This document shows positions 4,478-5,082 of a DNA stretch of 5,082 nt, piece after piece. Origin of the DNA: Pseudomonadota bacterium (lineage in GTDB: Bacteria; Pseudomonadota; Gammaproteobacteria; Xanthomonadales; Xanthomonadaceae); contig JAEXTE010000365.1 in NCBI GenBank assembly GCA_023453655.1, forward strand, positions 1-5,082, written 5' to 3'. The notes beneath the pieces were generated by a model that had not been told where the DNA came from, ran no database searches, and saw only the letters and a list, made by a program, of their open reading frames with translations. Made by a program: the position numbers and the translations under genes. The stretch's first letter is position 1; each line of letters begins with the position of its first letter.

Positions 4478-5082
4478 AACGATCCGGTCGGTGCTGATGG
4501 TCCACGGCGGCGGCGGTGGCGGCTGGGAATGGGCCGTCTGGCGCGGCGTGTTCGAAACGCCGCAGCTGCGCGTGGAAACGCCGGACCTGCAGCCGGCGCC
4601 GGGTGGCCTGGCGCTGACCGGATTCGACGACTACCTCGCGCAGGTTCGCGCGGGCCTCGAGCGCCTGCCGCGTCCTCGCGCCGTGGTCGGCGCCCGCCTC
4701 GGCGGCCTGCTCGCCGCCGCCTGCGCCGCCGCGGCCGCTGCCCTGGTGTTGGTCAATCCACTGCCGCCCGCGCCATGGCATGCGCAGCTGCCCGGTCGCG
4801 ACTGGCCGGATGTCGTGCCCTGGCAACGCGACGCGCGGCTCACCGGCACCCGCCGCGCGCTGCCCGATGCCGACGAGGCGACCGCGCTGTTCGCGTTCCG
4901 CCACTGGCGCGACGAGAGCGGGCTGGCGATGCGCGAGGCCTATGCGGGCATCGAGCTGGAACGGCCGGAATGCCGCCTGCTGTGTATCGCCTCGATGGTC
5001 GACGATGATGTGCCGCCCGCGCTGACCGCGGCGCTGGCCCGCGACTGGGGCGGGTCGCTGCTGCAGGCGCAGGCGGTGAGCC
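4470..5082 (+). CDS. Alpha/beta-hydrolase-fold protein, C-terminus cut by window edge
   Basis: There are 204 visible residues with no stop before the right edge, starting at TTG 4470 and overlapping osmC by 8 nt. The fold is visible as a first strand with an oxyanion-type HG motif (SVLMVHGGGGGGWEW, 7-21), a nucleophile-elbow strand (AVVGARLGGLLAA, 71-83), the post-elbow strand LVLVNPLPP, and a later strand with candidate acid residues (LLCIASMVDDDVPPAL; D178-D180). The catalytic His would lie beyond the window. The elbow reads G-A-R-L-G, with Arg76 where Ser (or Asp/Cys) is required as nucleophile. It is therefore either a non-catalytic member or uses another residue. Substrate and pathway cannot be told. 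Alpha/beta hydrolase domains fused to OsmC domains are known in bacteria, which makes the pairing with osmC of interest, though this protein need not belong to that family. Confidence 0.8.
   Translation, partial: MGETIRSVLMVHGGGGGGWEWAVWRGVFETPQLRVETPDLQPAPGGLALTGFDDYLAQVRAGLERLPRPRAVVGARLGGLLAAACAAAAAALVLVNPLPPAPWHAQLPGRDWPDVVPWQRDARLTGTRRALPDADEATALFAFRHWRDESGLAMREAYAGIELERPECRLLCIASMVDDDVPPALTAALARDWGGSLLQAQAVS

Noticed and set aside
4434..4904. Minus-strand open frame opposite the hydrolase-fold gene
   Set aside because: Composition is typical of an antisense shadow, while the plus strand shows a clear alpha/beta-hydrolase pattern.

Overview
The window is about 70% G+C, densely coding, and reads as an ordinary chromosomal segment of a high-GC gammaproteobacterium. 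Xanthomonadaceae (Lysobacter/Luteimonas/Xanthomonas-like) is my best guess. It rests on base composition, an HU-type protein with a Lys/Ala/Pro tail, and the style of the EF-G-like paralogue and DUF2784 protein. This is inference, not a database match. I see no mobile element, tRNA, rRNA, CRISPR array or phage gene.

Left part, all on the minus strand. A DUF533/TerB-like protein (1-615) runs off the left edge. Upstream of it, and transcribed toward it, is an HU-family DNA-binding protein (717-1100). The HU gene appears to be its own unit: a sigma70-like promoter with a 17-nt spacer lies at 1164-1192 and a hairpin terminator at 661-690. A perfect 14-bp palindrome (633-646) lies between the terminator and the DUF533 start.

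Centre, minus strand. An EF-G-like translational GTPase of 687 aa (1665-3728) is followed after 11 nt by a small DUF2784 membrane protein (1234-1653), probably in one transcript. The GTPase has all five EF-G domains and keeps the domain IV tip histidine. Its G3 motif is altered: DLPSYPDF where EF-G normally has DTPGHVDF.

Right part, plus strand. After a 314-nt divergent intergenic region with two perfect inverted repeats, osmC (4043-4477) encodes an OsmC peroxidase with both catalytic cysteines. An alpha/beta-hydrolase-fold gene overlaps its 3' end and runs off the right edge. It probably starts at a TTG at 4470 behind an SD sequence inside osmC. Its nucleophile elbow reads G-A-R-L-G, with Arg in place of the usual Ser.

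I found no clear new multi-gene system. The most unusual points are the altered GTPase motif, the possible hydrolase-fold pseudoenzyme coupled to osmC, and several unexplained palindromes in the gaps.
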